Origin: Amorphophallus konjac
Lineage: Eukaryota > Streptophyta > Magnoliopsida > Alismatales > Araceae
DNA: 64,000 bases
Assembly (NCBI GenBank): GCA_022559845.1
Contig: CM040128.1
Span: 181,580,691-181,644,690 of the forward strand
Direction of reading: 5' to 3'
The notes beneath the pieces are model-generated. The model worked only from the letters and a program-made list of their open reading frames with translations, ran no database searches and was not told where the DNA came from. Shown in pieces: positions 33,567 to 46,299 of the stretch. Position 1 is the first letter of the stretch. Every line of letters begins with the position of its first letter. A program made the position numbers and the translations under genes.

Positions 33567-35864
33567 TGGTGCGGACACTAGAGCACACGAGCGACACGAG
33601 TCAGCGAGCCACCGGTACCGTACGCGGAGCACCACCCGAGCTACATCGGCTTCCATCTAGCTCGGAGATAGCTTGGAGACTCCCCCCTGAGTCTCGATAT
33701 TTATAGTTTATTGGGACTTTGTTTGTGTGTATTTTGTGTTTTATTCGGATAGTAATTCGGATTGTTAGAGGGGTTTATGTGTAAAATGGGACCACCTGGG
33801 TCCCGCGGGCTCCCCATCCCTTCTCCCATTGATCCACCTCATCTCTTGGGCCCATGTGGGGTCAGTCAACCCTCCATGGTGGGCTTCTAGAAGGGTTGGA
33901 CCAAGGGGGGGGACAAAGGGAGCAAAATTTCAAAATTGGATGCCTTAAAGTCAAGGGGGCGCCCCTAGCTTATTATATTTTAATAGGATTTGAATTGTTA
34001 TTTTATTTGATTCCAAATCACATGGGAGAAATAGTTTATGGACTCCCTCTTTTACCCTCCCCAACCCTAGATCTAGGGTTAGTTGAAGTCTTTTTGTATT
34101 TCATATATATTCCTTATATTTTCATTTGATTGGGATTAATGCCATAAAAATTCAGAAATTTGTTGGAGCTCCATAGCTTGGTGCGCCCTCCTCCACTCTT
34201 CTCCCCCTTTTTGCAGCTGTGAAGGCTGCTTCCAGAGGTGTGAAGCCTCTCCTTCAAGTCTCTTCTGAGTGGGAAGCTCAGATCTATCGCCGTCGCCGCC
34301 ATCGAGCCGCCGTCACACCGCCACCGCCACCGTATCGAAGTTCTGCCTTCATCCAAAAGCAGCCCCTTCCACAAATTTTAACTCTAGGATATGAGGTCTT
34401 CTTGAGCTCAAACTTTCAGGGTGAGTTCCAGAGGTCCCCCCCATGTTCCAGAAAATTTGGTTTGGCCTTTAGAGTCCGATTTCCATTTTTTAATTTTCGT
34501 CAAACTTTTCCTTCCAGATCTGCCAGGTTTCTGTCTACTGTGACAGCAACCCTGATCTTCCCAACTTCGACCCACTTTTTGATTTTTCCTGGAGCCCCCA
34601 ATTTTACTGCAGGTTCTGTCCACCATCCCCTCCACCCATGAATTTGCGTGGAATTTCAAAAGGCCTGCACCTATTTTCTAAAAATCACTTTCAGATCCAT
34701 TTCAATCTGTCTGCCCCTGTCCAGATCCAACCACCTTCCAGTATAAAATACTTTTCCCTACCCAAACCTCCACTAAATCCGTCATAAGAAATATTGCTAT
34801 TTTTCTCTCTCTCCCCTCTACAATCTTCATGAAGAGCTCAAGATCTGATTCGGAGGTTTACCCTGCGTTCAATGCCAACTCTCAGGAAACTCAATTTCTG
34901 CCCAGTCAGATCTGAAACTGAGAGCAGGCCGGTTCTAAAATCTTCCATCAGAAGCACAGCTCCGGTGAATTTTTATGAATCTCACAGGGTCGAAGGACTT
35001 TGAGAGAGCTTTCCAATGATAGCTCTTGTGCATCGATCCGACATTGGGAGTGATCGCAGCAACCGATCTCGCCAGATCGCGCGCCTGAAAACAGAAGCAA
35101 CCAGTCCGTGGGCAGCAACTCCAAAGCTTGGAGATCGGAGCCGATCGGCCTCCGACCGGCGTTCCCGCCCGACCGCCTTCCAGGGAGGCACTCCACCAGG
35201 AGTCTCCATCACAGCGGGACCCACCCCATCAGACTCGGAGGATAGAGCGGTCCGTGGACTCCACGAACCCGTAGATCGCGCCGTCAGGACAACACTAAAC
35301 GTGGGTTTCGGCACCGACGGAGCGACATCAAGATGCTGCCCGTCAACCCAATTCGCGTGACTCCCGGGCCCCACATGTGACCTATTACCTCCCTGCATGG
35401 AGTGGGTCAAATTTTTGTACCACGGTAAAACTTTGTTAACCGGGAGTCCAGTTTTGGCCGGGGTTGTCTTCCCCACGCCGGGTGCGTGGAGGTACGATCG
35501 TAACTTCTCGGCATTACTTTGCTTAGCTAGTATATGGTCATATGCTGCTGTGAGAGTGTAGGATTCTAGCCCGTGAGTCCATGTCACCGCTGTGAGCGAG
35601 AGAGTGACCCGTCCCGTGGCTTGATCCGAGCACGGAAGTGATTCGGACTACCCTTAACTCTGCCGGTTTCTCAACCGCGCACGATCCGCGTTACCCTCGC
35701 TTGAGACGACGAGTGAGCTTGCATTTCTATTAGCGATGTATAGCCCATATGAGCTCTTAGTGTCGAGCCTAATGTCTCTCCCATCGTATGTTGCTGGTCG
35801 TGTGTGCATTTAGAGTCCGAGGTCCATATCACTTAGAGTCAGTCCCCGTGTCCGTCCCGCATCA
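33567..35864 (+). repeat. Chromovirus 5' LTR (2298 bp)
   Basis: Bounded by TG...CA and the ACGGC target duplication, next to the primer-binding site. It is non-coding; a run of CCGCCACCGCC-type trinucleotides lies near 34290-34335. Confidence 0.94.
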
Positions 35865-35867
35865 GTT

Positions 35868-35880
35868 TGGTATCAGAGCG
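35868..35880 (+). other. Primer-binding site of the chromovirus (initiator tRNA-Met)
   Basis: TGGTATCAGAGCG lies three bases after the LTR end. Confidence 0.92.
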
Positions 35881-35911
35881 AGTCGAGTCTGGGGTAGTCA
35901 TTGCATAAGTC

Positions 35912-38900
35912 TTGCATGCATCATGGTCTAGGTCGAGTCTAGGCCGAATCTTCGAACCAGTCCTTCCAGGGTCTTGTAGGGAGATTGCCGTCCTCGAGAG
36001 GGCCCCAGCGGCGGCGCAACCCGCGCCGGCCAATGGTCAACAGGAGCTGGCTCAGCAACCTGCTGCGCCAAGAGCTCAGGCGGTAGATGTTGGGAGGCAA
36101 TAGGTGCATGTGATGGATGATTATGCATCTGATAATGAGCAAGGGGGTTACGGTCGTCAGAATCAGCGACGGAATCGTGATGACAATGATGACGATCGCA
36201 TTATTAGGGGCGTGCGTGTTGACCCTCCCACTTTTAGCGGGCCCTTGGACCCGAAGGTCTATTTAGATTGGGAGGCCGGCATGGACCGGTACTTCGAGTG
36301 GTTTGAGATGACGGACCACCAGAGAGTTTGATACGCGAAGATGAAGCTGCATGGGCAAGCCCAAACTTATTGGACCAATGTGGAGAGCCTGCTAAATCAG
36401 TGATGTCAACCCCCGATCGGCACTTGGGATGACATGTAAATGGAATTGAGGGAGAAGTACCTTCCTGCCTCATACCGCCAACGTCTCATAGACAAATGGC
36501 AAAGTCTCTCCCAAGGGAACCGATCCGTGACCGAGTACACCACCGAGTTTGATGAGTATTATTTACGGTGTGGAGTTACGGAAGAGAGCACCATGACCAT
36601 ATCACGCTTTCGGAGAGGTCTGTGGCCAAACTATCAATACGAACTTTTTCACTGCAATGCAACCACTTTGGAATAAGCGTATCAGGTTGCTCTCGAATTG
36701 GAGCAATTCAAGGCCGAGTTCGAGTCTCCCCATCGGTTGGGCTCCTTTCCCCTTTGTAGTGTCGAGCCCCGTGGCTCTTCTGGCACGTATCTGAGAGCCC
36801 CCATGGCCCGACCTCAGGAGCCCACTCGTCCCGAGCCTTTCACTGCTAGGCCTCGCCCTCCACCCCCGAGGGACCTTCCTCATCCCCAAAATCTTACGGC
36901 ACCCACAGCCCGTCCACCGGCACCCGCACCTCCGGCCCGTCCTTTGTTGCCTTCACCTCCTATCCGTCGAGAGGATACGGGGAAAGGACCCATGATTGGG
37001 GAGCCTAGTAGACCACGGCAGCAGTGTTATCGCTGCAATGGGTTTGGCCATTTTGCCAACCAGTGTCCCACCCGCCAGTCTCTTGTCATTGGGGACACAC
37101 AGGCCGAGGATACCACCCCTGCGGACCTCGAGTTAGTCCGTTATGAAGAAGATCCGGAGCTAGCTGACGAGTAGTATGAGGCCGAAGGTAATGGCCAGGA
37201 TGCCCAGCATCTGGACGATACCCACTTGGGAGTCGTCAGGTGTATTCTCACCCAGCCACAGGCCAGTGATGACTGGCGTCGGACCACTATCTTTCACACA
37301 TTCTGTAGGCTGGGTAAGCAAGTTTGTAAGGTGATCATCGATAGTGGGAGTTGCATCAATGCAATCTCCACGGGCACTGTCTCCAGTCTTGGTCTTACAC
37401 CCGTGGATCATCCTTGCCCCTATCGAGTATCATGGGTGGATTCCACCTCCATTCCGATCAGGCTGCGGTGTTTGGTCCCACTGCAGTTCCGTGCCTACTG
37501 TGACGATATCTGGTGTGATGTCCTCCCCATGGAGGTGGGCAGCATTATTCTTGGTAGGCCGTGGTTATTTGATCAAGATGCCACACTCCATGGCCGGTCG
37601 AACACCTGTACATTCGACCATGCTAGCCAACGGATTACTCTCCACCCCCATCAGCCCAAGAGTCCTTCAGTTAGGGGTCCTACTGGCCCTAGTACTCCGG
37701 AGCCTTCCATCCCCTGGCCTAGTACCCCATCCCCAGCTCGGGCTATGACAGTTACATCTGGCCCAGGTGAGCCCTCGACTAGGAGGTTGATGATGATTAG
37801 CTCCCAAGAAATGGAGCGGGAGGCTAGTCGGGGCTGCCCTGTATTTGCTATTACGGTCCGAGAGGTAGAGCCGAACTCCGAGGGTGAACTCCCACCCGAT
37901 GTCATTCCTATTCTGCAGGAGTTCGCTGATATTTTTCCCGAGGAGCTTCCCGAGGGACTCCCACCCATGCGGGATATTCAGCATGCTATCGACCTGATTC
38001 CGGGCTCCTCATTGCCCAACCTTCCCCATTATCGCATCAGCCCCAAGGAACATGCCGAGCTAAAATGGCAGGTCGATGAGTTGATGCAGAGAGGGTATGT
38101 TCGAGACAGCATGAGTCCATGTGCTGTTCTCGTATTACTCGCCCCGAAGAAGGATGGCACGTGTAGAATGTGCATTGATAGCCATGCCATCAACAAAATC
38201 ACCGTGAAGTACAGGTTCCCTATTCCCTGCTTGGATGACATGCTAGACATGATGGCTGGTGCCACTATCTTCTCGAAGATTGATCTTACGAGTGGCTACC
38301 ATCAGGTGAGGATTAGGTCAGGTGATGAGTGGAAGACCGCATTCAAGACCAAGGATGGTCTCTATGAGTGGTTGGTTATGCCTTTTGGGCTGACCAATGC
38401 CCCTAGCACCTTCATGCGACTCATGACACAGGCCCTTCGACCTTTCATTGGAGTCTTTGTGGTCGTGTACTTTGATGATATTCTTATCTATAGTCGCACC
38501 ACGGGGGACCACTTAGACCACCTTCGGCAGGTTTGTCTACTTCTTAGGCGAGAGCAGTTGTTTGCGAACCCACAGAAGTGTGCCTTCATGACACTTCAGC
38601 TTACCTTCTTGGGTTTTATTGTGTCTAGTACTTGGGTCTCTGCCGATCCGGAGAAGGTCCGGGCCATTGTTGAGTGGCCGGAACCCCGTACGGTCCATGA
38701 TGTCCGTAGCTTCTATGGCCTTGTGACGTTCTATCGTCGTTTCATCCACGGATTTAGCTCCGTCACCGCCCCGATCACGGATTGTATCCGGAAGGGCACA
38801 TTTGTGTAGACGAAGGCCGCAGCTGCTGCCTACAAGGACATCAAGGAGCGCATGACCCAGACACCTATCCTTCGATTGCCAGATTTTTCGAAGGTGTTTG

Positions 38901-40879
38901 AGGTCTCTTGTGATGCGTCGGGTGTGGGGATTGGAGGAGTCTTGAGTCAGGAGGCCCACCCGGTCGCATATTTCAGCGAGAAGCTGAATGACGCGAAACT
39001 GCGATACTCCACTTATGATAAGGAATTCTATGCAGTTGTTCAGGCTCTTAGGCATTGGAGGCACTATCTATTACATCAGGAGTTTGTCTTATACTCCGAT
39101 CATGAGGCTTTGAGGTACCTCCATTCCCAAAAGAAGCTTAATGCGCGTCACAGCCGTTGGGTTGAGTATCTCCAGCAGTTCACATTTGTGCTAAAACATA
39201 AGGCTGGAGTGGAGAACAAGGTAGCCGATGCCTTGAGTCAGCGAGCGTGTTTGCTTACCACCATGAGTGCCGAGGTCATAGGGTTAGAGAAGATAAGAGA
39301 GGCCTATGTTGACTGTCCTGACTTCGGTCAGATTTATACCACTCTCCAGGCCGGACCCTCAAGAGACTTTGATGATTATGTGCTTAAGGAGGGTTACCTC
39401 TTTCGAGGAGGCAGGCTTTGTGTTCCCCGAACTTCGGTTCGAGACTTCCTAGTCTGGGAGCTACATGCGGGAGGTCTAGCCGGCCACTTTGGTCGAAACA
39501 AGACTATCGAGGCTGTTGAGCATAGATTTTATTGGCCGAGCTTGAAGCGTGATGTTGCTCATATTGTGGCTAAGTGCCGTACATGTGCTCCGGCCAAGAT
39601 GAAGAAGCAAAGCTCGGGCCTTTATACACCTCTTCTCGTGCCTGATGCTCCGTGGCATGATGTTAGCATGGACTTTATTTTGGGATTGCCACGTACCTCC
39701 AGGAAGCATGATTCGGTCTATGTGGTTGTTGACCGTTTCTCGAAGATGGCCCTTTTTATTCCCTGCTCGAAGACTTCGGATGCTTCGAGGGTAGCCCGCC
39801 TTTTCCTTACTCATGTGGTGTGCAAGTTCGGGTTGCCTCGTACCATAGTGTCTGACCGTGATGTTAGATTCACCAGTTATTTTTGGAAGACATTGTGGCA
39901 TATGTTGGGTACTCACCTCAAGTTTTCCACTGCATATCATCCCGAGACAGATAGTCAGACCGAGGTGGTCAATAGGAGTCTAGGTGACCGTTTGAGGTGT
40001 CTTGTCAGGGATCGTGTAGGGGATTGGGATCTCATATTACCACTGGCAGAATTTGCATATAACGATTCGGTTAATAGGTCTACCGGTATGAGTCCATTCG
40101 AGATTGTCACAGGTCGTAGGCCTAGGAAGTTAGTGGATCTTGTTCCCATGCCCATCCATGCACGAGTGTCGGAGTCTGCCGAGTCGTTTGCTAGGCATGT
40201 TAGGAGTCTACATGACGACATTCGTCGTCACATTGAGGCCAGTAATGCATGGTATAAGGAGTTAGCCGATGCCCATCGACACCACCGTGAGTTCCAAGAG
40301 AGTGAATATGTCATGATCAGGGTAAGACCTGAACGGTTTCCCTCTGGAACCGTAAAGAAATTGCAAGCTCGTGGAGCCGGTCCATTTAGAGTGTTGAAAC
40401 GTGGTGGATCCAATGCGTATGTTGTGGACTTGTCCGAAGAATATGGTATAAGCTCAACTTTCAATGTATCGGATCTAGTTGCCTATAGGGACCCAGCAGT
40501 GATCCCTAGTGAGCCTTTTGAGCCATCCCCTCCCATTGAGAGTGATCCCACACCTGAGTGTCCACCTCCTGCCCCTTTTCCACAGCAGCGAGAGCATATC
40601 GATCATATACTGGATGAGCAGGTGACAGTTACCAGGAGTGGATCTTACCCGCGCTACCTAGTGCGTTGGAGAGGGCGACCCGCCACCGAGGATACTTGGA
40701 TCACACGGGCCGAGTTGCAGAGGATAGATCTGGACCTACTGGAGCGGTACCAGAGTGATGTATACCCTTACTCAACAGGGTCGAGTTTCTCCCACCCGGG
40801 GAGAATTGGTGCGGACACCAGAGCACACGAGCGGCACGAGTCTGCGAGCCACCGGTACCGTACGTGGAGCACCACCTGA
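35912..40879 (+). pseudogene. gag-pol: Chromovirus gag-pol polyprotein, single frame with seven in-frame stops
   Basis: The whole stretch stays in one frame with no frameshift. Gag covers about 35912-37174, with a capsid segment (DPKVYLDWEAGMDRYFEWFE) and the CCHC knuckle CYRCNGFGHFANQC. The protease motif VIIDSGSCINAI lies near 37330. Reverse transcriptase has YFDDILIYSR at about 38467-38495. RNase H starts near 38900 (EVSCDASGVGIGG). Integrase has a zinc region at about 39470-39590 and core motifs MDFILGLP, SDRDVRFTS and the distal E in QTEVVNR. A canonical chromodomain lies at about 40589-40758, with YLVRWRGRPATEDTW. Stops are at 36101 TAG, 36329 TGA, 36401 TGA, 36437 TAA, 36674 TAA, 37172 TAG and 38807 TAG. 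The true start is uncertain; 35912 is the first in-frame ATG I would consider. It is inactive as it stands. Confidence 0.94.
40796..40806 (+). other. Polypurine tract of the chromovirus
   Basis: CCGGGGAGAAT lies directly before the 3' LTR start at 40807. Confidence 0.8.
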
Positions 40880-43117
40880 GCTACAGCGGCTTCCATCTGG
40901 CTCGGAAACAGCTTGGAGACCCCCCCCCCCTGAGTCTCGATATTTATAGTTTATTGGGACTTTGTTTGTGTGTATTTTGTGTTTTATTCGGATAGTAATT
41001 CGGATTGTTAGAGGGGTTTATGTGTAAAATGGGACCACCAGGGTCCCGCGGGTCCCCCATCCCTTCTCCCATTGATCCACCTCACTCTTGGGCCCATGTG
41101 GGGTCAGTCAACCCTCCATGGTGGGCTTCTAGAAGGGTTGGACCAAGGGGGGGACAAAGGGAGCAAAATTTTAAAATTGGATGCCTTAAAGTCAAGGGGG
41201 TGCCCCTAGCTTATTATATTTTAATGGGATTTGAATTGTTATTTTATTTGATTCCAAATCACATGGGAGAAATAGTTTATGGACTCCCTCTTTTACCCTC
41301 CCCAACCCTAGATCTAGGGTTAGTTGAAGTCTTTTTGTATTTCATATAAATTCCTTGTATTTTCATTTGATTGGGATTAATGCCATAAAAATTCAGAAAT
41401 TTGTTGGAGCTCCATAGCTTGGTGCACCCTCCTCCTATCTCCTCCCCCTTCTTGCAACTGTGAAGGCTGCTTCTAGAGCTGTGAAGCCTCTCCTTCAAGT
41501 CTCTTCTAAGTGGGAAGCTCAGATCTATCGCGGCCGCCGCCATCGAGCCGCCGTCGCACCGCCACCGCCACCGCCACCGTATCGAAGTTCTATCTTCATC
41601 CAACATCATCCCCTTCCACAAATTTTAACTCTCGGATCTGAGGTCTTCTTGAGCTCAAAATTTCAGGGTGAGTTCCAGAGATCCCCCCCCCCCCACATTC
41701 CAGAAAATTTGGTTTGGCCTTTAGAGTCCGATTTCCATTTTTCCATTTTCATCCAACTTTTCCTTCCAGATCTTCCAGGTTTCTATCTACTGTGATAGCA
41801 ACCCTGATCTTCCCAACTTCGACCCACTTTTTGATTTTTCCTGGAGCCCCCAATTTTACTGGAGGTTCTGTCCACCATCCCCTCCACCCAAGAATTTGCG
41901 TGGAATTTCAAAAGGCCTGCACCTATTTTCTAAAAATAACTTTCAGATCCATTTCAGTTCTGTCTGCCCCTGTCCAGATCCGACCACCTTCCAGTATAAA
42001 ATACTTTTCCCTACCCAAACCTCCACCAAATCAGTCATAAGAAATATTGCCGTTTTCCTCTCTCTCCCCTCTACAATCTTCATGAAGCACTCGAGATCTG
42101 ATTCGGAGGTTTGCCCTATGGTCAATGCCAACTCTCAGGAATCTTAGTTTCTGCCCAGTCAGATCTGAAACTGAGAGCAGGCCGGTTCTAAAATCTTCCA
42201 TCAGAAGCACAACTCATGTGAATTTTTATGAATCCCACAGGGTCGAAGGACTTTGAGAGATCCTTCCAACGATACCTCTTGTGTGTCGATCCGACGTCGG
42301 GAGTGATCGCAGCAACCGATCTCGCCGGATCGCGCGCCTGAAAACAGAAGCAACCAGTCCGTGGGCAGCAACTCCAAAGCTTGGAGATCGGAGTCGATCG
42401 GCCTCCGACCGGCGTTCCCGCCCGACTGCCTTCCAGGGAGGCGCGCCACCAGGGGTCTCCATCACAGCGGGACCCACCCCATCAGACCTGGAGGACAGAG
42501 CGGTCCGTGGACCCCACTAACCCGTAGATCGCGCCGTCCGGACAGCACTAAACGCGGGTTTCGGCACCGACGGAGTGACATCAAGATGCTGCCCGTCAAC
42601 CCAATTCCCGTGACTCTGGGGCCCCACATGTGACCAATTACCTCTCTGCGTGGAGTGGGTCAAATTTTTGTACCACGGTAAAACTTTGTTAACCAGGAGT
42701 CCAATTTTAGCCGGGGTTGTCTTCCCCACGCCGGGTGCATGGAGGTACGATCGTAACTTCTCGACATTACTTTGCTTAGCTAGTATATGGTCATATGCCG
42801 CTGTGAGAGCGTAGGATTCTAGCCCGTGAGTCCATGTCACCGCTGTGAGCGAGAGAGTGACCCGTCCCGTGACTCGATCCGAGCACGGAAGTGATTCGGA
42901 CTACCCTTAACTCTGCCAGTTTCTCAACCGCGCACGATCCACGTTTCCCTCGCTTGGGACGATGAGTGAGCTTGCATTTCTGTTAGCGACGTATAGCCCA
43001 TAGGAGCTCTTAGTGTCAGGCCTAATGTCTCTCCCATCGTATGTTGCTGGTCGTGTGTGCATTTAGAGTCCGAGGTCCATATCACTTATAGTCGGTCCCC
43101 GTGTCCGTCCCGCATCA
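40807..43117 (+). repeat. Chromovirus 3' LTR (2311 bp)
   Basis: Colinear with the 5' LTR and followed by TSD ACGGC at 43118-43122. The last part of the gag-pol frame overlaps its first 70 bases. Confidence 0.94.
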
Positions 43118-43474
43118 ACGGCAAATTAACCACAAACAATCCTCACCAGCCACCTGAGCTTGCCGTGAATCACCCGAATGCAGCACCACAGCAACGCACC
43201 TGCCGGCAACCTCTGCCTAACACAGCACCACTAAGGCCACCACCCATCGGGAAGAAATCTCTCTATCTCATTCCTCAAGCCCTACACCGGCATTCCAACA
43301 AAACATCAACCGCCTTTACAACGCCAACTCAGCGCACTCAAGCTCTCAAGCGAGAAACAAAAGTGAAAAAATAAACACAGAACCCTATGCTAGCTGTCGA
43401 CTGTACTAGACCTTATAGACTCTGATCACTGTCATTATCTTGAATTCCTATGTACATTCCACAAACACACACCA
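43118..43474 (-). other. LARD-B internal region, part next to its primer-binding site
   Basis: Reading the minus strand from 43474 down, the first 100 bases resemble the LARD-A leader (GGAATTC, a GTCTAGTACAGTC word and a GGTTTCG/GGGTTCTG region in the same order). No gene is visible. The first five bases are the chromovirus TSD copy. Confidence 0.65.
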
Positions 43475-43485
43475 CTCTGATACCA
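43475..43485 (-). other. Primer-binding site of LARD-B
   Basis: CTCTGATACCA on the plus strand reads TGGTATCAGAG on the minus strand. It lies two bases from the LTR edge at 43488, giving the minus orientation. Confidence 0.85.
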
Positions 43486-45239
43486 TTTGTAATGACCCAA
43501 GATCTGGATACCGGGAAAAATCCAATACCATTCGAATCCTGGTCCGCCGCCCAAGAGCCGGAGGACTCGGAAGGGCTAAAAGGTGTGTGTGAGTGGCAAT
43601 ATACACAGAAATAAGAAATAAAGTGGAAATAACAATAATAAACTATCGCAGAGTCTAGGCCAAAATAAAGTATAATCTATAGAAAGTAAAACGTACCAAA
43701 TGCAGAGTGAACACTCGGCCCGGTGAGCTGGCAACTATGAACCACAGCGCAGCACCCTCGAACCTCGAGGAAGAACCGCCACACCTGAAAAGTAGAGGGG
43801 AGCCTCCTATCACTGGCTCAGTAGGGGTCCCGCGGAACCTCAACTGTAAACAATGGCGACAGTGAAAAGCAACAACAAAAGTAGGAGCGGCCATCATGAC
43901 GGCCGGTAAAACCTCGACTCTATAGCTACTCCTACTATTTCGGGAAACACACCCCGATCTCATAGTCGGGGGACCACCGGACTTCCTAACACCACAGCTA
44001 CCGAGGGAAAGCACACGGCAACTATGTCGTGGAGGGCTGTCACCAAGACGGGGCCTAACCTGGACCACACAGTCCACGGGTACCGTCACGACCTCGCTGT
44101 AGTGAACCCGACCTAGCCAAGGGATGAAGCCCCGGTAATCCTACCGAGCTCCCCTGGCCTCAAGCTCGGAAAACACATAGAAACGGTCTGGGAGACCTGG
44201 ACTCGCAGTTAGAAAATGGACTCTCGGGTCATGAAAACTCGCGTCCCGTGACGGGGGCACCTGCCCACTAAAAGCATGGCTGGAAGCGTCCACCGTCGAC
44301 TTATTCCATGCCTCAGGTGTCTCTTTCACCCTAGGCAGAAACCGAGACACAACACAACCACAGTAGAAACAAGGGTCTAGTCGGGATCGTGCTCGTCAGC
44401 ATGCATCCAAAATCCCCGACCATGTATGCACACACTGATAGACTATATAATGCCAGGCCCTCTAGCTGGTTTTCATCCCAGCCTAGACTCGAGCCACTAC
44501 AGGGGAGGCCCTACGGTAACTAGCCTAAAAACCGTCTCTAACGGGTGTGGCTCTCCACCTACCCCCTAAGTGGGTTAGCACACGCGTGCCCAGGAAAGCC
44601 ACTGTAGCTCTCCACCTATGCTCAGGTGGGTCGACACAAGCGTGCCCAGGAAGCTACTACCAGTGGGGGTCACCATAGAAATGACCCACGGTGGAAACCA
44701 CCAGAACAAGGACAGGCCACGCACATGCCCTGTCACGTCCAGCTCGTGAAACAGGTGACACAATGCCACCGGACTTTAGGCAGTCCACTAAAACCTATTA
44801 AACCAACGGTCCTTGAGTCACAGGACTCAAGGTCAAGACTGTTGTACAGGACAGCCCTAGGCCGTCAATCTGGCCTATCCCTAGGTCAGAAACCACGGTC
44901 ATATACGTGACCGCCGAGCTCAATCCCTTCCAAAGGGAAACGAAGAAAACCCTCCAGCCCCAGGCTAGGTAATTGGACTCACAGTCCACAGGCCATATGC
45001 ACGGCCCACATGGAAACCATGTTCCAACGAAGCTAACGACGTGCGGGAATAACCCTCCGTACTCATGCCAACCCGTAGCGACTCGATCTAGCAAAAGAAT
45101 GGAAGCCCGGATCACAAAGGGTCACCCGATCCCTTAAAAACTACGGGCATGATAATCGAGGTAAAACAGTACCTCCGGACACCTAAAAACATGGACACGG
45201 TACCCACGGGGTGTCCGGGACACTCAAGGGGCCAAAGGT

Positions 45240-45510
45240 CGATCATTGGGTCTCAACTAGACCGACAGGGACCTAAAATGGGCAAGAAGACTAGATTTTG
45301 GTCGACCAATAACCCTAGGTCGGTCGACCAACAGGGGACAGGTCGACCTGTCCAGTAGGCAGGTCGACCTGACCAGCAGCCAGCAGCAATGCTGGATGGG
45401 TCGGTCGACTGGACTGCCCAGTTCGGTCGACCGAATTGGGCAACAACCCTGCCCTACGCGCTGGCTAGTTCGATCGACCGGTTCGACCCTGTCGGTCGAC
45501 CGAACACGGT
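45240..45510 (-). repeat. GTCGAC palindrome cluster in the LARD-B LTR leader
   Basis: About eight GGTCGACC-type cores occur. 45336-45353 is the perfect 18-bp palindrome GGACAGGTCGACCTGTCC, and 45422-45435 is the 14-bp TTCGGTCGACCGAA. The cluster lies 550-820 bp downstream of the TATA-like box, about where LARD-A has its hairpin array. Confidence 0.85.
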
Positions 45511-46054
45511 GGGAAACCCTCGGAACCCCACCCAACGGCCGGATTTCCACGCCCCATTCGATCCCAATCGAAGGGGAAAACAACGGGGATCATTCCCGGG
45601 TCCCAAAACCCAAAAAGGGGAGGAAGAAAGAGATAAAATGGCATTCGATCCGTCGAAACCGTAACATGCCCTAAAAACATGATTTTAACCCCCGACGTGA
45701 AGAAAACCCCACTCGGCTCACCACGGCTTACCAAAATCTCAAGAAATGAAGTACAGGGGCTAAGGATCCATCCCCCTACCTCCATCGATGATTTGACGCA
45801 TCGTGGATGCCGTTCTGCCATGGAACGCCTCTGGAAAGCCACGCCGACATCTCGAGCTCTAGAACGACGAATGCTGCACCTCTACCTCGATCCTCGCTCC
45901 ATCCTCGCCCCTCCACGCCCCACAATCCTCGTTGCCTCGCCCCCGTCTACCTCCGTCGGCCGCCAGAGAAGAGAGGGAGAGAGGAGAGAGCGTGGGAATT
46001 GAGAGGGAGAGAAGAGAGAAATGAGAGTGAGGGAGAGAGAAAATGGGTGGGGGG

Positions 46055-46062
46055 TTTAAATA
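46055..46062 (-). promoter_or_regulatory. TATA-like box of the LARD-B LTR
   Basis: TATTTAAA on the minus strand, about 240 bp inside the LTR start, followed by a CT-rich stretch (minus strand) typical of start regions. Confidence 0.5.
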
Positions 46063-46299
46063 GAAAATCCAAAATTTTCAAAAAATAGCAAAAAATACTG
46101 CCCACGATCCTTGGATAATGCACAACGTGCCGGTAACGTCTCAGAGTCGGACAACGCATTGGTTCACTCTATACGGAGTTCCGAAGGTCCGACAAGCAAA
46201 AACACATGTAAAGCCCCAAACACTCTCCGAGACTCACCAAGATGATCCGAACTCACGGATCCTGATCCAAAAAAATCGAAAAAAATCTAGAGTGTTACA

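Larger units (their letters stand above)
33567..43117 (+). mobile_element. Chromovirus (Ty3/gypsy with chromodomain), complete, inserted in LARD-B
   Basis: LTRs at 33567-35864 and 40807-43117 start TGGTGCGGACAC and end CCCGCATCA. ACGGC at 33562-33566 and 43118-43122 is the 5-bp target duplication. A primer-binding site, one gag-pol frame with a C-terminal chromodomain, and a polypurine tract are present. About a dozen differences in the first 250 bp of the LTRs place it among the older insertions. Chromodomains of this type are known to direct integration to heterochromatin, which fits a nest of repeats. The clade within chromoviruses is not resolved. Confidence 0.95.
43488..46299 (-). repeat. 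LARD-B 5' LTR (2812 bp), minus orientation
   Basis: The plus strand begins TGTAATGACCC and ends AGTGTTACA; on the minus strand it starts TGTAACACT, like LARD-A (TGTAACATC). U5 ends share CCGGTATCC and GGGTC words. It contains a TATTTAAA box at 46055-46062 and a GTCGAC palindrome cluster at 45240-45510. ATATT at 46300-46304 would be the TSD, with its partner off the left edge. Short open frames are not supported as genes. Confidence 0.82.

Noticed and set aside
34219..34641. A 140-residue open frame in the chromovirus LTR, with relatives at 41460-41795 and 41714-42040
   Set aside because: The LTR copies do not keep the same frame; Pro/Arg/Ser-rich composition reflects CCGCCACC repeats.
34982..35587. 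A 201-residue minus-strand open frame in the chromovirus 5' LTR
   Set aside because: The counterpart in the 3' LTR is split into shorter frames (42226-42477, 42517-42840), and no domain is recognisable.
43057..43374. A 105-residue frame across the chromovirus 3' LTR end
   Set aside because: It crosses the LTR/LARD-B junction at 43117 and so cannot be an old gene; no motif is seen.
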